Below are positions 44,271 to 53,035 of a DNA stretch of 64,000 bases, one piece after another; positions within the stretch are counted from its first letter, which is position 1, and every line of letters starts with the position of its first letter. Origin of the DNA: an uncultured Lachnospiraceae bacterium (GTDB lineage Bacteria; Bacillota; Clostridia; Lachnospirales; Lachnospiraceae); the NCBI GenBank assembly GCA_910576975.1, contig CAJTJY010000007.1, positions 47,710 through 111,709 of the forward strand. The letters run 5' to 3'. The notes beneath the pieces are model-generated. The model did no database searches. It saw only the letters and a program-made list of their open reading frames with translations, and was not told the origin of the DNA. The translations under genes were made by a program, and so were the position numbers.

Positions 44271-45671
44271 TTATTTTGGAAACGTGACAGTAAACCTGCT
44301 CCCTCTGCCGGCCTCGCTCTTGACACGGATATCCCCACCATGAAATTTGGCAATTCCATGCACCATAGATAAACCAAGACCTGCGCCCTTGCCCGCGCGG
44401 GAATGATCCGCCTGATAAAACCGCTGAAAGATCTTTTCCTGGTCCTTTAAGGCAATTCCAATCCCATCGTCTGAAACAGATAGTTCTATATTATCTTCCC
44501 CGCGCCTTAATACAACCCAAATATGCCCGTTCTCATTTCCATATCGATATGCATTACTGATTAAATTGGTTATTAATCTGGAAAGAAGTTGACGGTTTCC
44601 ACAAACCATCACGTTTTCTTCTATCTCATATCGTAAGGAAATGCCTCTCTCTTGGATCAACGCCATGTCAAAGCATACGGACTTTGCCAACCCGGCAAGG
44701 TCAACAGATTCCCTCACATAAGTTTCCGCCCGCATTTCCATCCGGGCAAAGTCGAGCATGTCATTGATCAGTTTTGACATTTTCCTGCCCTGACGCTGAA
44801 TGGTCCGAAGCGCCCGCTGATACTCCGCACCGCTTCTTGGCTTTTCCAAGGAATATTCACATTGCGCCGTAATCACTGTCACAGGCGTACGAAGCTCGTG
44901 TGATGCATCTGAGGTGAATTGCCGCTCTGCTTCAAACGCCTCGTCGAGCCTCTGAAACATGTCATTAAAACTCTGCGCCAGATGATGCAGCTCGTCATTC
45001 CCCTTTCCAAGCTCAATTCTTTTCTTCAAATCTTCCCCAGTTGCGATCGCAGCCGCAGATTGCGAAATTTTCTGAATCGGCCAAAGCATTCTTCTTGCAA
45101 TCAGATAACCTCCTACAGAAGAAAACAGCCCCAGCAGCGGCAAAAGCAAGAGCGACAACTGCGTAATATCAGACATATGAACCATTCCCTGGTCTTCTGA
45201 TACCACGCCCCGAAGCCACAATCCTTGCACTCCATTTAACTGCAGTTTGCGGTCAAATATATAAAAAAGGGTATCTTTTACTTTCATCTCCTGAATCTTC
45301 GCATCGGTAAATTCCAATTGAGAGACATTTCTTGCAATTGGGTTTTCCCCATATAAAAATGTTCCATCTGCATGATACAACGCTGTATAGACTTCGTTGA
45401 CCTGATCTAGAAAATCATCGTCAATTTCCAGATATCCTTCGCCAAAAGAAAGATAATAATCTGTTTCCTGCGGATCCACAGTTACTTTCTTTTTATAATA
45501 CTCGATCTCATCCACATTATCTTCCACAGTCTGAACCAAACTGTCACGAATCGTTTTTTGTATGATCTGATGATCTGCATAGAGAATGACGAAGCAAGTA
45601 AAAAATACTACGATAAGAAGAGCCGCCGTAAACCACATGGTAATACGAAAGCGAATAGACAAGTTTTTCAT
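44271..45671 (-). CDS. Sensor histidine kinase of the PepSY cluster
   Basis: This 466-residue kinase has membrane helices near residues 12-32 and 165-190 framing an extracytoplasmic sensor, a HAMP domain (RRMLWPIQKISQSAAAIATG), HisKA (SDASHELRTPVTVITAQCEY) and HATPase_c (NAYRYGNENGHIW, GIGIALKDQEKIFQRFYQAD, GAGLGLSMVHGIAKFHGG). The start overlaps the regulator stop by 4 bases. The signal is unknown; the neighbouring PepSY proteins hint at envelope or protease status. Confidence 0.88.
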   Translation of the reverse strand: MKNLSIRFRITMWFTAALLIVVFFTCFVILYADHQIIQKTIRDSLVQTVEDNVDEIEYYKKKVTVDPQETDYYLSFGEGYLEIDDDFLDQVNEVYTALYHADGTFLYGENPIARNVSQLEFTDAKIQEMKVKDTLFYIFDRKLQLNGVQGLWLRGVVSEDQGMVHMSDITQLSLLLLPLLGLFSSVGGYLIARRMLWPIQKISQSAAAIATGEDLKKRIELGKGNDELHHLAQSFNDMFQRLDEAFEAERQFTSDASHELRTPVTVITAQCEYSLEKPRSGAEYQRALRTIQRQGRKMSKLINDMLDFARMEMRAETYVRESVDLAGLAKSVCFDMALIQERGISLRYEIEENVMVCGNRQLLSRLITNLISNAYRYGNENGHIWVVLRRGEDNIELSVSDDGIGIALKDQEKIFQRFYQADHSRAGKGAGLGLSMVHGIAKFHGGDIRVKSEAGRGSRFTVTFPK

Positions 45672-46348
45672 GTTTTATCTAACTCCCGCAACACATAGCC
45701 TTTGCCTCTGACGGTATGGATTAATTTAGTTCCATGCCCTCCGTCTATCTTTTTTCTAAGGTAACTGATATATACGTCAACTATGTTAGTTCCTCCCTCA
45801 TAGTCAAAATTCCATATATGATCCTCTATTTTTTCCCTAGAAAGCACGATTCCCTGATTATGCATCAAATATTCCAATAGCTCATATTCCTTTGCCGACA
45901 GAGAAATCTCTGTTCCACCCCGCTTTACCACATGGGCGGCGCAATCCATGCTAAGATCAGCAACAGATAGCACATTGCCTGCAATTCCAAAGGAAGTCCG
46001 CATCATGACTCGAAGCCGGGCAGACAATTCCTCAAAGGAAAAAGGCTTGATTAGATAATCATTTGCTCCGCTGTCTAGCCCTTTGACACGATCTGAGACT
46101 GCATCTTTTGCCGTAAGGAACAAGACAGGCGTCGTTTTGCCTGCGTCACGCAGGAAACGAAGCACTTCATACCCGTCCGCTTTTGGCATCATGACATCCA
46201 AAATTACTGCATCATACTCCACATAGGATAACACATCGATCGCTTCCCTGCCGTCAAAACAGCTATCAACGCTATAGCCGTCAGAAATCAGCTTTTTTGC
46301 AATAATACGATTGAGATCCACTTCATCCTCCGCAAGTAAAATACGCAT
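45668..46348 (-). CDS. OmpR-family response regulator of the PepSY cluster
   Basis: This 226-residue regulator has a receiver (ILLAEDEVDLNRII, Asp in DAVILDVMMPKADG, lysine in LIKPFSFEEL) and a winged helix (LSAKEYELLEYLMHNQGIVL, GTNIVDVYISYLRKKI, HTVRGKGYVL). Of the two adjacent starts the ATG at 46348 is preferred (AAGG at 9 bases) over the GTG just before it. It is the first gene of the cluster and follows the MCP gene by 19 bases. Confidence 0.9.
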   Translation of the reverse strand: MRILLAEDEVDLNRIIAKKLISDGYSVDSCFDGREAIDVLSYVEYDAVILDVMMPKADGYEVLRFLRDAGKTTPVLFLTAKDAVSDRVKGLDSGANDYLIKPFSFEELSARLRVMMRTSFGIAGNVLSVADLSMDCAAHVVKRGGTEISLSAKEYELLEYLMHNQGIVLSREKIEDHIWNFDYEGGTNIVDVYISYLRKKIDGGHGTKLIHTVRGKGYVLRELDKT

Positions 46349-46367
46349 CACTCATCACCTTCTCTTC

Positions 46368-48122
46368 CTACAATTTAAATTTTTCCACCTCTTGGCTTAA
46401 ATGCTCTGCGATGTCCATATTGGAATTCGCCTCTGTGCCAATATCTCTGACACTGGCTGTTACGTCCACTGCTTTTTCCGTTACATTGGCAACCCTCACA
46501 GTACTGTCGCTAACGGCATTTTTCACGTCCTCCACTGTCTCCCGGATACGTTCCATACGGATGCTCATTTGTTGGCTGTTGGTTTGAAATTCCAGCATCA
46601 TTTGATTCATTTTCCCCACATCGCCCTGATAGTTTTCGCTGGTTTTCAACAGTTTATCATAACCGTCCTTAACCGTTTCGCTCATAAACGCAATCATCTC
46701 TTTTGCCTCTTTCGCCAATTCATCCACTGTCTCAATCACCTGGGCAGTTACTTTTTGAATCTCCCCGGCAGCATCCGCAGAGTTGAGTGCAAGCTTTCCA
46801 ATTTCATCCGCTACAACCGCAAATCCTTTTCCAGCCTCTCCAGCCCTTGCAGCCTCAATGCTTGCATTCAACGACAAAAGATTCGTCTCTTCTGTAATAT
46901 TGATGATATCTTTCGTAAATTCCCGTACTGCCTCGACTTCTTTGGATTTCTCTATTTTCTGCTGTACTGACCTCGCCATATCGGCAACCCGCTTTTTCGT
47001 CTCCTGTTGCTCCTGCAGTGCTTTTTCATATATCTGCGACGCATGACGCATAATCTGTCCAGACGAACTGCTACCGTCCTCTGCCTGCCTGTTTACCTGC
47101 TCAATCAACCCAAACGCCTGCCAAACGGCTTCATTAATTTGATCCAGAGCGGCGCTCGACTGTTCCATTGCCGCTCTCATCTGTTCCATAGTGGCAGAAA
47201 TGTCAGAGACACTCATCTGCGCATCCGACAATTCCCCCGCAATCCTAGTACTGCTTCTGGTTAATTGGCCCGAATTTTGGGCAATGTTTTGCATAATGCT
47301 TCTGATATATGCCAAAAGTTGATTTACATTCTCAGCAATCAGTTCCAGTTCATCCCCTGTATGAACTTCCAAACGCTGAGTCAAATCCCCCTCATGATGC
47401 ACCAGTTCGTAAATCTTATGGTCTACCCTGCGCAAATTTCGGATCATTGCGCTGATTATCACATTGATCACCACCAAAGCAACAACCAGGCAAATCACAG
47501 CGATTGTTATCATCTGTTTTAAAATCGTATTTAGCCGGGCCATCACCCCAGAGGCGTCGTAATCACATCCAACAACGCCCACGACATTCTCGCCTTTCGC
47601 ATCAAAGACAGGCATATAAGCAGAAATCAAATATCCATCTTCCGTGGCATCAATATAGTCCTGCATATAGGCTTGCCCATGAAATACGCCTTGCATCTCT
47701 TGATACGAGACCTCGAAAGGTTCTCCTGCCTTTCTGCGGGTTTCTGCATTATCATCCGTATCGATCCCATAATATACCCGCCCCTGCTCCTCGTACAATG
47801 TATAAAGATACTTTATTCCACATTCATCACGAATGCTTCTCAGGGAAGACAACTGTTTTTGAAATTTTTCGCTTTCTTGTCCTTTTTCTATCAATATTTC
47901 AAGCTGCCCGCCATCAACAACCTTCGCAGAGACAACTGCAGCCATTCTTGCTTGTTCTACCCCCATTGCAACCAAGCCATCCCTCAGCCGGACATATGCA
48001 CTAATTCCCAAAACAGCACACAGTAACACGATCAAAATACTTGCTGGAAGCAATATTTTGGCGCGAATGCCCATTTTTCTTAACTGTCGTTTTTTTCTTT
48101 CTATGCTCGTATTCTTTTGCAT
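46368..48122 (-). CDS. Methyl-accepting chemotaxis protein
   Basis: This 584-residue chemoreceptor has a first membrane helix (AKILLPASILIVLLCAVLGI), an extracellular sensor of about 165 residues (Cache-like, with IRDECGIKYLYTLYEEQGRV and VFDAKGENVVGVVGCDYD), a second helix (MITIAVICLVVALVVINVII), HAMP, and the cytoplasmic signalling hairpin tip EETNLLSLNASIEAARAGEA then GKGFAVVADEIGKLA. It has no C-terminal CheR-binding pentapeptide. The ATG at 48122 has GGAGAGG at 6 bases. Together with flagellin this supports a motile cell. Confidence 0.93.
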   Translation of the reverse strand: MQKNTSIERKKRQLRKMGIRAKILLPASILIVLLCAVLGISAYVRLRDGLVAMGVEQARMAAVVSAKVVDGGQLEILIEKGQESEKFQKQLSSLRSIRDECGIKYLYTLYEEQGRVYYGIDTDDNAETRRKAGEPFEVSYQEMQGVFHGQAYMQDYIDATEDGYLISAYMPVFDAKGENVVGVVGCDYDASGVMARLNTILKQMITIAVICLVVALVVINVIISAMIRNLRRVDHKIYELVHHEGDLTQRLEVHTGDELELIAENVNQLLAYIRSIMQNIAQNSGQLTRSSTRIAGELSDAQMSVSDISATMEQMRAAMEQSSAALDQINEAVWQAFGLIEQVNRQAEDGSSSSGQIMRHASQIYEKALQEQQETKKRVADMARSVQQKIEKSKEVEAVREFTKDIINITEETNLLSLNASIEAARAGEAGKGFAVVADEIGKLALNSADAAGEIQKVTAQVIETVDELAKEAKEMIAFMSETVKDGYDKLLKTSENYQGDVGKMNQMMLEFQTNSQQMSIRMERIRETVEDVKNAVSDSTVRVANVTEKAVDVTASVRDIGTEANSNMDIAEHLSQEVEKFKL

Positions 48123-48153
48123 CAATATCCTCTCCGCCTTTCTGATTTGTCCA

Positions 48154-49527
48154 TTAGCGCTCCTTTTTCAATATCTTAGGAAGCAAGATCAGAAACGTAA
48201 TGATAGTTGCCGCGGCAGCCATCAAGTCTGAGACTGCTTCCGCAAGAAATACCGCAAGCAATTTATTCTCAAAGAACAGGGGCAAGACAAAAATCAAAGG
48301 TATCATTAAGATCAACTTCCGAAAACATGCAAAAAACAGAGACACTTTCGCCTGTCCCAGAGCCAAAAATGTCTGTTGACATGCAAGCTGTCCCCCCATT
48401 GCAAAAGTCCCTGCCAAAAAAATGCGCATCGCCCAGCTTGCCATCTGATACAATTCCCTGGAGTTGCTGTTGAAAATCCGCACAAACGCACCAGGAAAAC
48501 ACATAATGACAGCCCAAACTGTCACTGCAAATCCCAAGCTTACCGCAAACAGCAAGTAAAACGCCTGTTTTACACGGGCATTATTCCCAGCTCCATAATT
48601 ATAGCTGACTATCGGCTGGGCCCCCTGGGCAAGGCCGCTTATCGGCAATAATACCATCTGCATCACGCTGCTTAAAATTGTAATTGCAGATACTGCCAAA
48701 TCCCCGCCATATTTATACAGAGACGTATTATAAGAAATATTGATCAGGCTTTCCGTACTCTGCATCACAAAAGGCGAAAGACCAAGCGCCAATACCGGGA
48801 GCGCATATTCCCGTTTCAACTGGAGATATCTCCTATCAATCCGCAGCTTCGTCTTCGTTCCCCTAAGAAACCGCAAAACCCACGCTGCGGAAATCGCCTG
48901 AGAAATCACAGTCGCAAGAGCCGCCCCTGACACCCCCATGCCAAATCCAAAAATAAATACCGGATCTAAAATAATATTGATAGCCGCTCCAATTAAAATA
49001 GTAGCCATAGCCACCAGGGAAAAGCCCTGTGTCGTAATAAAGCTATTCAGCCCTAACGAAATCATGACAAAAATGCTTCCGCACACATAGATCCGAAGAT
49101 AGCTCCACGCATATGATATGGTATTGCTGCTGGCTCCAAATACATATAGAAGATCTTTGCCAAACACCAAAAACACAAATGTCAGTACAGCCGCCGTTGC
49201 CGTCAGCATCACCACACAAGAACCCAATGTCTTCCTGGCACTCTCCAAATCTCCTTTTCCCATATATATGGCTGCTTTCGGTGCGCCTCCCATGCCTGTC
49301 AAGGCGCTAAATGCCATAACCAGCAGAATCATGGGCAGGCACAATCCAACCCCGGTAAGCGCAATAGCGCCTGTCTCTTTGATATGTCCGATATAGATAC
49401 GGTCCACTATATTATATAACATATTTACAATCTGCGCTAAAATCGCTGGAAACCCGAGCTTTAGCAATAATTTCCAAATTGGATCTTTTCCCAAGTCTGC
49501 AGCCTGGTTCTTCATTCCAAATGCCAT
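48154..49527 (-). CDS. MATE family efflux transporter
   Basis: This 457-residue, twelve-helix MATE/DinF-type protein exports drugs or metabolites with Na or H. Family features are GFPAILAQIVNMLYNIVDRI at the N-terminus, FSALTGMGGAPKAAIYMGKG and the repeat SGLAQGAQPIVSYNYGAGNN in the second half. The start at 49527 has AGAGGT upstream; the frame extends 26 codons further without a site. It lies 31 bases upstream of the MCP gene in the same direction, which might be read-through. Confidence 0.92.
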   Translation of the reverse strand: MAFGMKNQAADLGKDPIWKLLLKLGFPAILAQIVNMLYNIVDRIYIGHIKETGAIALTGVGLCLPMILLVMAFSALTGMGGAPKAAIYMGKGDLESARKTLGSCVVMLTATAAVLTFVFLVFGKDLLYVFGASSNTISYAWSYLRIYVCGSIFVMISLGLNSFITTQGFSLVAMATILIGAAINIILDPVFIFGFGMGVSGAALATVISQAISAAWVLRFLRGTKTKLRIDRRYLQLKREYALPVLALGLSPFVMQSTESLINISYNTSLYKYGGDLAVSAITILSSVMQMVLLPISGLAQGAQPIVSYNYGAGNNARVKQAFYLLFAVSLGFAVTVWAVIMCFPGAFVRIFNSNSRELYQMASWAMRIFLAGTFAMGGQLACQQTFLALGQAKVSLFFACFRKLILMIPLIFVLPLFFENKLLAVFLAEAVSDLMAAAATIITFLILLPKILKKER

Positions 49528-49604
49528 ATGATTTACCTCTGCTTTCTGAATATTATCTATCATTAGGATGCTCAAAAACATGCTGAAATAATTTAGTATG
49601 CACA

Positions 49605-49665
49605 AGAAAGAATCCTGCCTGAAGGGCTTGTTATCTTATTGGCAATTTCAACGAAATTTCCTAAA
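49605..49665. repeat. Dispersed repeat, copy 2
   Basis: AGAAAGAATCCTGCC, AGGGCTT and CAACGAAATTTCCTA match 24677-24738. It is immediately upstream of the MATE gene and lacks the pairing CCCTCC half of copy 1. Confidence 0.6.
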
Positions 49666-49691
49666 ATCTTTTGGCACCTGAATCCTATAAT

Positions 49692-49720
49692 AAAAAAGGC
49701 GCCTGAATACATCAAGCACC
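49692..49720 (-). terminator. Terminator of the tRNA operon
   Basis: On the minus strand GGTGCTTGA and TCAGGCGCC pair with two G-T pairs, followed by six T. It lies 10 bases after tRNA-Cys. Confidence 0.8.
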
Positions 49721-49730
49721 TAATAAAAAG

Positions 49731-49801
49731 AGGCGACAACCAGATTTGAACTGGTGATCAGGGTGTTGCAGACCCACGCCTTACCACTTGGCTATGTCGC
49801 C
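49731..49801 (-). tRNA. tRNA-Cys (anticodon GCA)
   Basis: Acceptor arms GGCGACA and TGTCGCC, D-arm AGCC/GGC, anticodon loop CTGCAAC, T-arm ACCAG TTCAAAT CTGGT. The discriminator is T and no CCA is encoded. Confidence 0.95.
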
Positions 49802-49855
49802 TTAATACAATATATTATAACAAATATAGAAATATTCGTCAATACCTTAATTAAA

Positions 49856-49927
49856 TGACTCCTACGGGAATCGAACCCGTGTTACCGCCGTGAAAGGGCG
49901 ATGTCTTAACCGCTTGACCAAGGAGCC
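49856..49927 (-). tRNA. tRNA-Glu (anticodon TTC)
   Basis: Acceptor arms GGCTCCT and AGGAGTC, anticodon loop CTTTCAC within TCGCC/GGCGG, T-arm ACGGG TTCGATT CCCGT, discriminator A, no CCA encoded. It is first in a two-tRNA transcript. Confidence 0.95.
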
Positions 49928-49956
49928 ATCTCCATCACCTGTCAGCGACAATTGGT

Positions 49957-49985
49957 ATAATACCATATTTTTTTCTGTATTGCAA
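49957..49985 (-). promoter_or_regulatory. Promoter of the tRNA-Glu/tRNA-Cys operon
   Basis: TTGCAA (49985-49980), 17 bases, TATTAT (49962-49957) on the minus strand, about 22 bases before the predicted RNA region. Confidence 0.75.
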
Positions 49986-50079
49986 GTATTTTTTTATTTT
50001 TCTGTTCTGTGTTGAACATTTTACAACTTTAAGATCGCATTGTCTCAATATATTCAATGAGTTCCGACATTTTCCTGCT

Positions 50080-51219
50080 TCACTCAAGCATAATGCTTTT
50101 AAGAGATTGTTTGCCTATTTTTCTTGAATAGCCATAGATGACGCATTCGTATGAGACAATGAATGTCACAAAAGAAACCGCTAATGATTTATAATCGAAA
50201 CGATACACGGGCATATTCTCAAAATCAGCAAAAATCACATCTACCGTGATTCTAAGCAATAAGCACTGGTAAACCGTCCCAATTACAAAGCCAATATATG
50301 AAACAGGACGATAGCCGCCAAAAATGGATCTACTGCATTCTTTTTGAGAATATCCAAATACTTTCATCATTGCGATAGTCTTAATATTTGCTTTCACCAC
50401 GCTCGTTAAGGACATCAACAGCGTCATAAAAGCCAGAATCATTCCAATTAAAATCATCATCCATGAAAAATTCTCGCTCGCCAAATCATCGATCGACATA
50501 GACATTTGCGTCATCGAGGAAAAACAAAACGCCGAAAAGCCAATAAAGAATACAAGTATTTTTCTGCTTCCCAAGGTATTTTTTCTTAAATCTGATAGGA
50601 AAGAAGACTCTTTCCCTTCCTTTTTTGCTTTTTTTATGCTTATTTTTTGCCTTTCCTTAAGCAAGGCTATTACCGGGCTTTTGAGCTTAAAAAAAGCATA
50701 CAGCATAGCCACAAACATAAAAAACATGGTTGGCAGGACAATCAGGCAAAAAGCCAGCATAAGATGAAACTGCGGCAGCATTTTGGGAAAAAGCCCTTCA
50801 CTGTTTTGCGCTTCATAAAAAGCTGGCATATATGCACAGGCGCCAATGCACCCCAAGACTGAGCCAAATAGCACACTGACGCCAAATACCCAAAAGTGCT
50901 TGGCAATCTTGAAATTGGAATAGCCCAAGGCTTTCAAAATGCCAAGTTCTTTTCCATGACTGTCAATATAATTTTTCACATAAAAAATCAACATGATAAC
51001 CGTCGTAACAATCAAGCAACCACCTGATACGCTAACGGTAACTTTTCCGCTTGATATCAGCGCATCATACATTATCATTCCCTGAGGCGTCGTTATTTGA
51101 TTCTTTATCGTAACCACATCCATGTTATAGTTCAAAAACAAAGAACAGACAAAGGCTGCGCAACCAGTTACAATTGTTATTGCCAAAAGATTTCTTAGAT
51201 CTTTTATTCCGATAATCAT
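50080..51219 (-). CDS. FtsX-like ABC transporter permease
   Basis: This membrane protein of about 379 residues (start ATG 51219, four bases after the ATPase stop; the longer frame overlaps that gene) carries two FtsX-type bundles: helices near residues 10-30, 60-85, 110-135, 150-180 and then 225-245, 255-280, 310-335, 350-375. The large MacB-like outer domain is missing or very short, so it resembles compact peptide/antibiotic-resistance permeases. Repeated motifs are HGKELGILKALGYSNFKIAK and TIAMMKVFGYSQKECSRSIF. It forms an exporter with the ATPase upstream, under the TetR regulator. Confidence 0.82.
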   Translation of the reverse strand: MIIGIKDLRNLLAITIVTGCAAFVCSLFLNYNMDVVTIKNQITTPQGMIMYDALISSGKVTVSVSGGCLIVTTVIMLIFYVKNYIDSHGKELGILKALGYSNFKIAKHFWVFGVSVLFGSVLGCIGACAYMPAFYEAQNSEGLFPKMLPQFHLMLAFCLIVLPTMFFMFVAMLYAFFKLKSPVIALLKERQKISIKKAKKEGKESSFLSDLRKNTLGSRKILVFFIGFSAFCFSSMTQMSMSIDDLASENFSWMMILIGMILAFMTLLMSLTSVVKANIKTIAMMKVFGYSQKECSRSIFGGYRPVSYIGFVIGTVYQCLLLRITVDVIFADFENMPVYRFDYKSLAVSFVTFIVSYECVIYGYSRKIGKQSLKSIMLE

Positions 51220-51223
51220 GCGT

Positions 51224-51916
51224 TCACCATCCAATCTCATAAGCGGTTTTCTGAGTTTTATTTTTATCAATTTCAGAGATAGTTCCGCTGTTGATCTTAA
51301 TAACTGTCTTTGCCATTTCTGCGATATTCAAATTGTGGGTCACCATTACGATTGTGAAGCCATATTGCTGTTGCAATTTACAAATATAGTCAAGCACCTG
51401 CCTGCCAGTCTGTTCATCCAGCGCCCCCGTCGGTTCGTCCAAAAACAGTACTTTCGGCTTTTTTGCCAAGGCCCTTGCGACAGATACCCGCTGCTGTTCC
51501 CCGCCTGAAAGCTCACTTGGATATTTCTGAAGCTTATCTTTTAGCCCTACCGCTTGAATAATAGCTTTATAATCCTTGTTCTCAGCCAAATCAGCACCCA
51601 TCTTTACATTCTTCGCAACGTTCATATGAGGCAGTAAATAATACTGCTGAAAAATAAATCCGACATTCTCCTTACGAAACTGTGTCAACTGACTATCGGA
51701 AAACTTGGCAATATCTTTTCCATCATAAATGACCTCGCCGTTTTCTGGACGTTCCAACCCCGACATTACATTTAACAGCGTAGATTTCCCAGAACCTGAA
51801 GCTCCTAAAATAACGGAAAAATCTCCATCCTCAATATTTAAGCTGATGCCTTTCAATACTTGAAAGCGGCTTTCTCCATTTCCATAAAACTTTTTGACCT
51901 GTTTTACCTCAATCAT
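51224..51916 (-). CDS. ABC transporter ATP-binding protein (LolD/MacB type)
   Basis: This 230-residue ATPase has Walker A LGASGSGKSTLLN, Q-loop FIFQQYYLLPHM, signature LSGGEQQRVSVARAL, Walker B KVLFLDEPTGALD and the H-loop VMVTHNL. This is the pattern of ATPases that pair with FtsX-like permeases. It overlaps the TetR gene by 4 bases and is followed by the permease after 4 bases, so the three form an operon. Confidence 0.93.
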   Translation of the reverse strand: MIEVKQVKKFYGNGESRFQVLKGISLNIEDGDFSVILGASGSGKSTLLNVMSGLERPENGEVIYDGKDIAKFSDSQLTQFRKENVGFIFQQYYLLPHMNVAKNVKMGADLAENKDYKAIIQAVGLKDKLQKYPSELSGGEQQRVSVARALAKKPKVLFLDEPTGALDEQTGRQVLDYICKLQQQYGFTIVMVTHNLNIAEMAKTVIKINSGTISEIDKNKTQKTAYEIGW

Positions 51917-52497
51917 CGTTTGCTTCCCCCTTTATTTTTCAATAAGCTGATAAACACTTCGGTCATCATTTCGCTTATTTCTTTGCTTGTGAAATGGCAC
52001 ATTTTTGTTGCACACAGAGAAGCGATTCCATGCGTATAAATCCACAAATGCCTATACAGCTTTTTTGCATCCTTTTCAGCGATTTGATACTCTGCCGTAA
52101 TAGATCCAAGGATTTGATCATAGCTTTCTTCAATCGCAGGCAGCACATTGTCTATCTCTAAAGGTTCTTCTTTCTCTCTCATAAAAAGGATTTGGAACAA
52201 ATGCGGCTCTTTGATGGCAAAAAGGATGTACTGTGTCCCTACTCCTTTAAAAGCGGGGGATTCTGATAATCCTTTTGTAACATATCCTTTGTATACATCT
52301 CTGACAGCTTCAAGCACTGCTTGTTGTACTTCTTCCATATTTTCAAAAACCGTAAAAATAGGGCATGAAGAACTTCCAAGTTTTTTTGCCAACGCTCTTG
52401 CAGTAAGATTTCCAAAATTATCTGTTCTGACAATCTCCAAGGCAGCTTTTGTAATTTGCTCTCTTGTAAATTTTGCTTTTGGCGGCATATTTCCCAT
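51913..52497 (-). CDS. TetR/AcrR family regulator
   Basis: This 194-residue repressor-type protein has an N-terminal helix-turn-helix (FTREQITKAALEIVRTDNFG, LTARALAKKLGSSSCPIFTV) and a helical ligand-binding domain (WIYTHGIASLCATKMCHF near the C-terminus, the TetR_C_33-like end). It is first in the operon and likely controls its own exporter. Two inverted AACGTTCTAAAACTTTTGTT-like bases lie just upstream (52513-52535) and could be its operator. Confidence 0.87.
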   Translation of the reverse strand: MGNMPPKAKFTREQITKAALEIVRTDNFGNLTARALAKKLGSSSCPIFTVFENMEEVQQAVLEAVRDVYKGYVTKGLSESPAFKGVGTQYILFAIKEPHLFQILFMREKEEPLEIDNVLPAIEESYDQILGSITAEYQIAEKDAKKLYRHLWIYTHGIASLCATKMCHFTSKEISEMMTEVFISLLKNKGGSKR

Positions 52498-52593
52498 TTT
52501 CCTTTCTATAACTAACGTTCTAAAACTTTTGTTCTAATTATAGGCTCTTCTATTTTTAAAGTCAATAGAGAAACGAATACATTTGATAAAAAT

Positions 52594-52778
52594 TTTGAGT
52601 TTCCCCATTTTGTAATTCATAGTGCCAAAAGGTTTCCATCACAAAGTGATGAAAACACTTTGCACATAAAAGCGCTCTGAAAAGCTAGCTATTCAAGCAC
52701 TTTTTGTGCAAGATGTCTATGCTGCCAAAGGCAGCAAGACCTTTTGGCACTATGAATTACAAAATGGGGAAACTCAAA
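52594..52778. repeat. 185-bp imperfect palindromic element
   Basis: The ends TTGAGTTTCCCCATTTTGTA and TACAAAATGGGGAAACTCAA are exact inverted copies, followed by ATAGTGCCAAAAGG with CCTTTTGGCACTAT. The middle has AAAGTGATGAAAACACTTT and a GCTAGC centre. It is the same family as 40614-40880 but shorter. It separates the exporter operon from the restriction-modification genes. Confidence 0.85.
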
Positions 52779-52792
52779 TTGATAAAAATATC

Positions 52793-52821
52793 TTGAAATT
52801 ATTCAGATAAATGAATATAAT
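52793..52821 (+). promoter_or_regulatory. Promoter of the HTH/methyltransferase-nuclease genes
   Basis: TTGAAA (52793-52798), 17 bases, TATAAT (52816-52821). The expected leader is about 20 bases. Confidence 0.8.
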
Positions 52822-52848
52822 GGCATATATAGAGTAGGAGAAAGCGAA

Positions 52849-53025
52849 ATGGAGTACTTAACAACAACTGAAATGTCTAAAAAGTGGGGAATCACCTCAA
52901 GGAGAATAGCAGTTCTATGTGAGCAGGAACGGATTGTCGGTGTTGTAAAGAAAGGCAAAACATGGCTTATTCCTTATGATGCAAAAAAGCCTGCGGATGC
53001 TAGAAAAAATAATCATGGTAAATGA
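52849..53025 (+). CDS. Small helix-turn-helix protein (possible control protein)
   Basis: This is a 58-residue protein starting MEYLTTTEMSKKWGITSRRI and continuing with a hairpin-like VVKKGKTWLIPYDAKKPAD. This is the MerR/excisionase-like winged helix common in Clostridia small DNA-binding proteins. AGGAG lies 9 bases before the ATG. It ends 10 bases before the methyltransferase-nuclease start. By position it may time expression of that gene as restriction control proteins do, though it is not of the classical C-protein (Xre) fold. Confidence 0.8.
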   Translation: MEYLTTTEMSKKWGITSRRIAVLCEQERIVGVVKKGKTWLIPYDAKKPADARKNNHGK

Positions 53026-53035
53026 GGTGTGTGAA

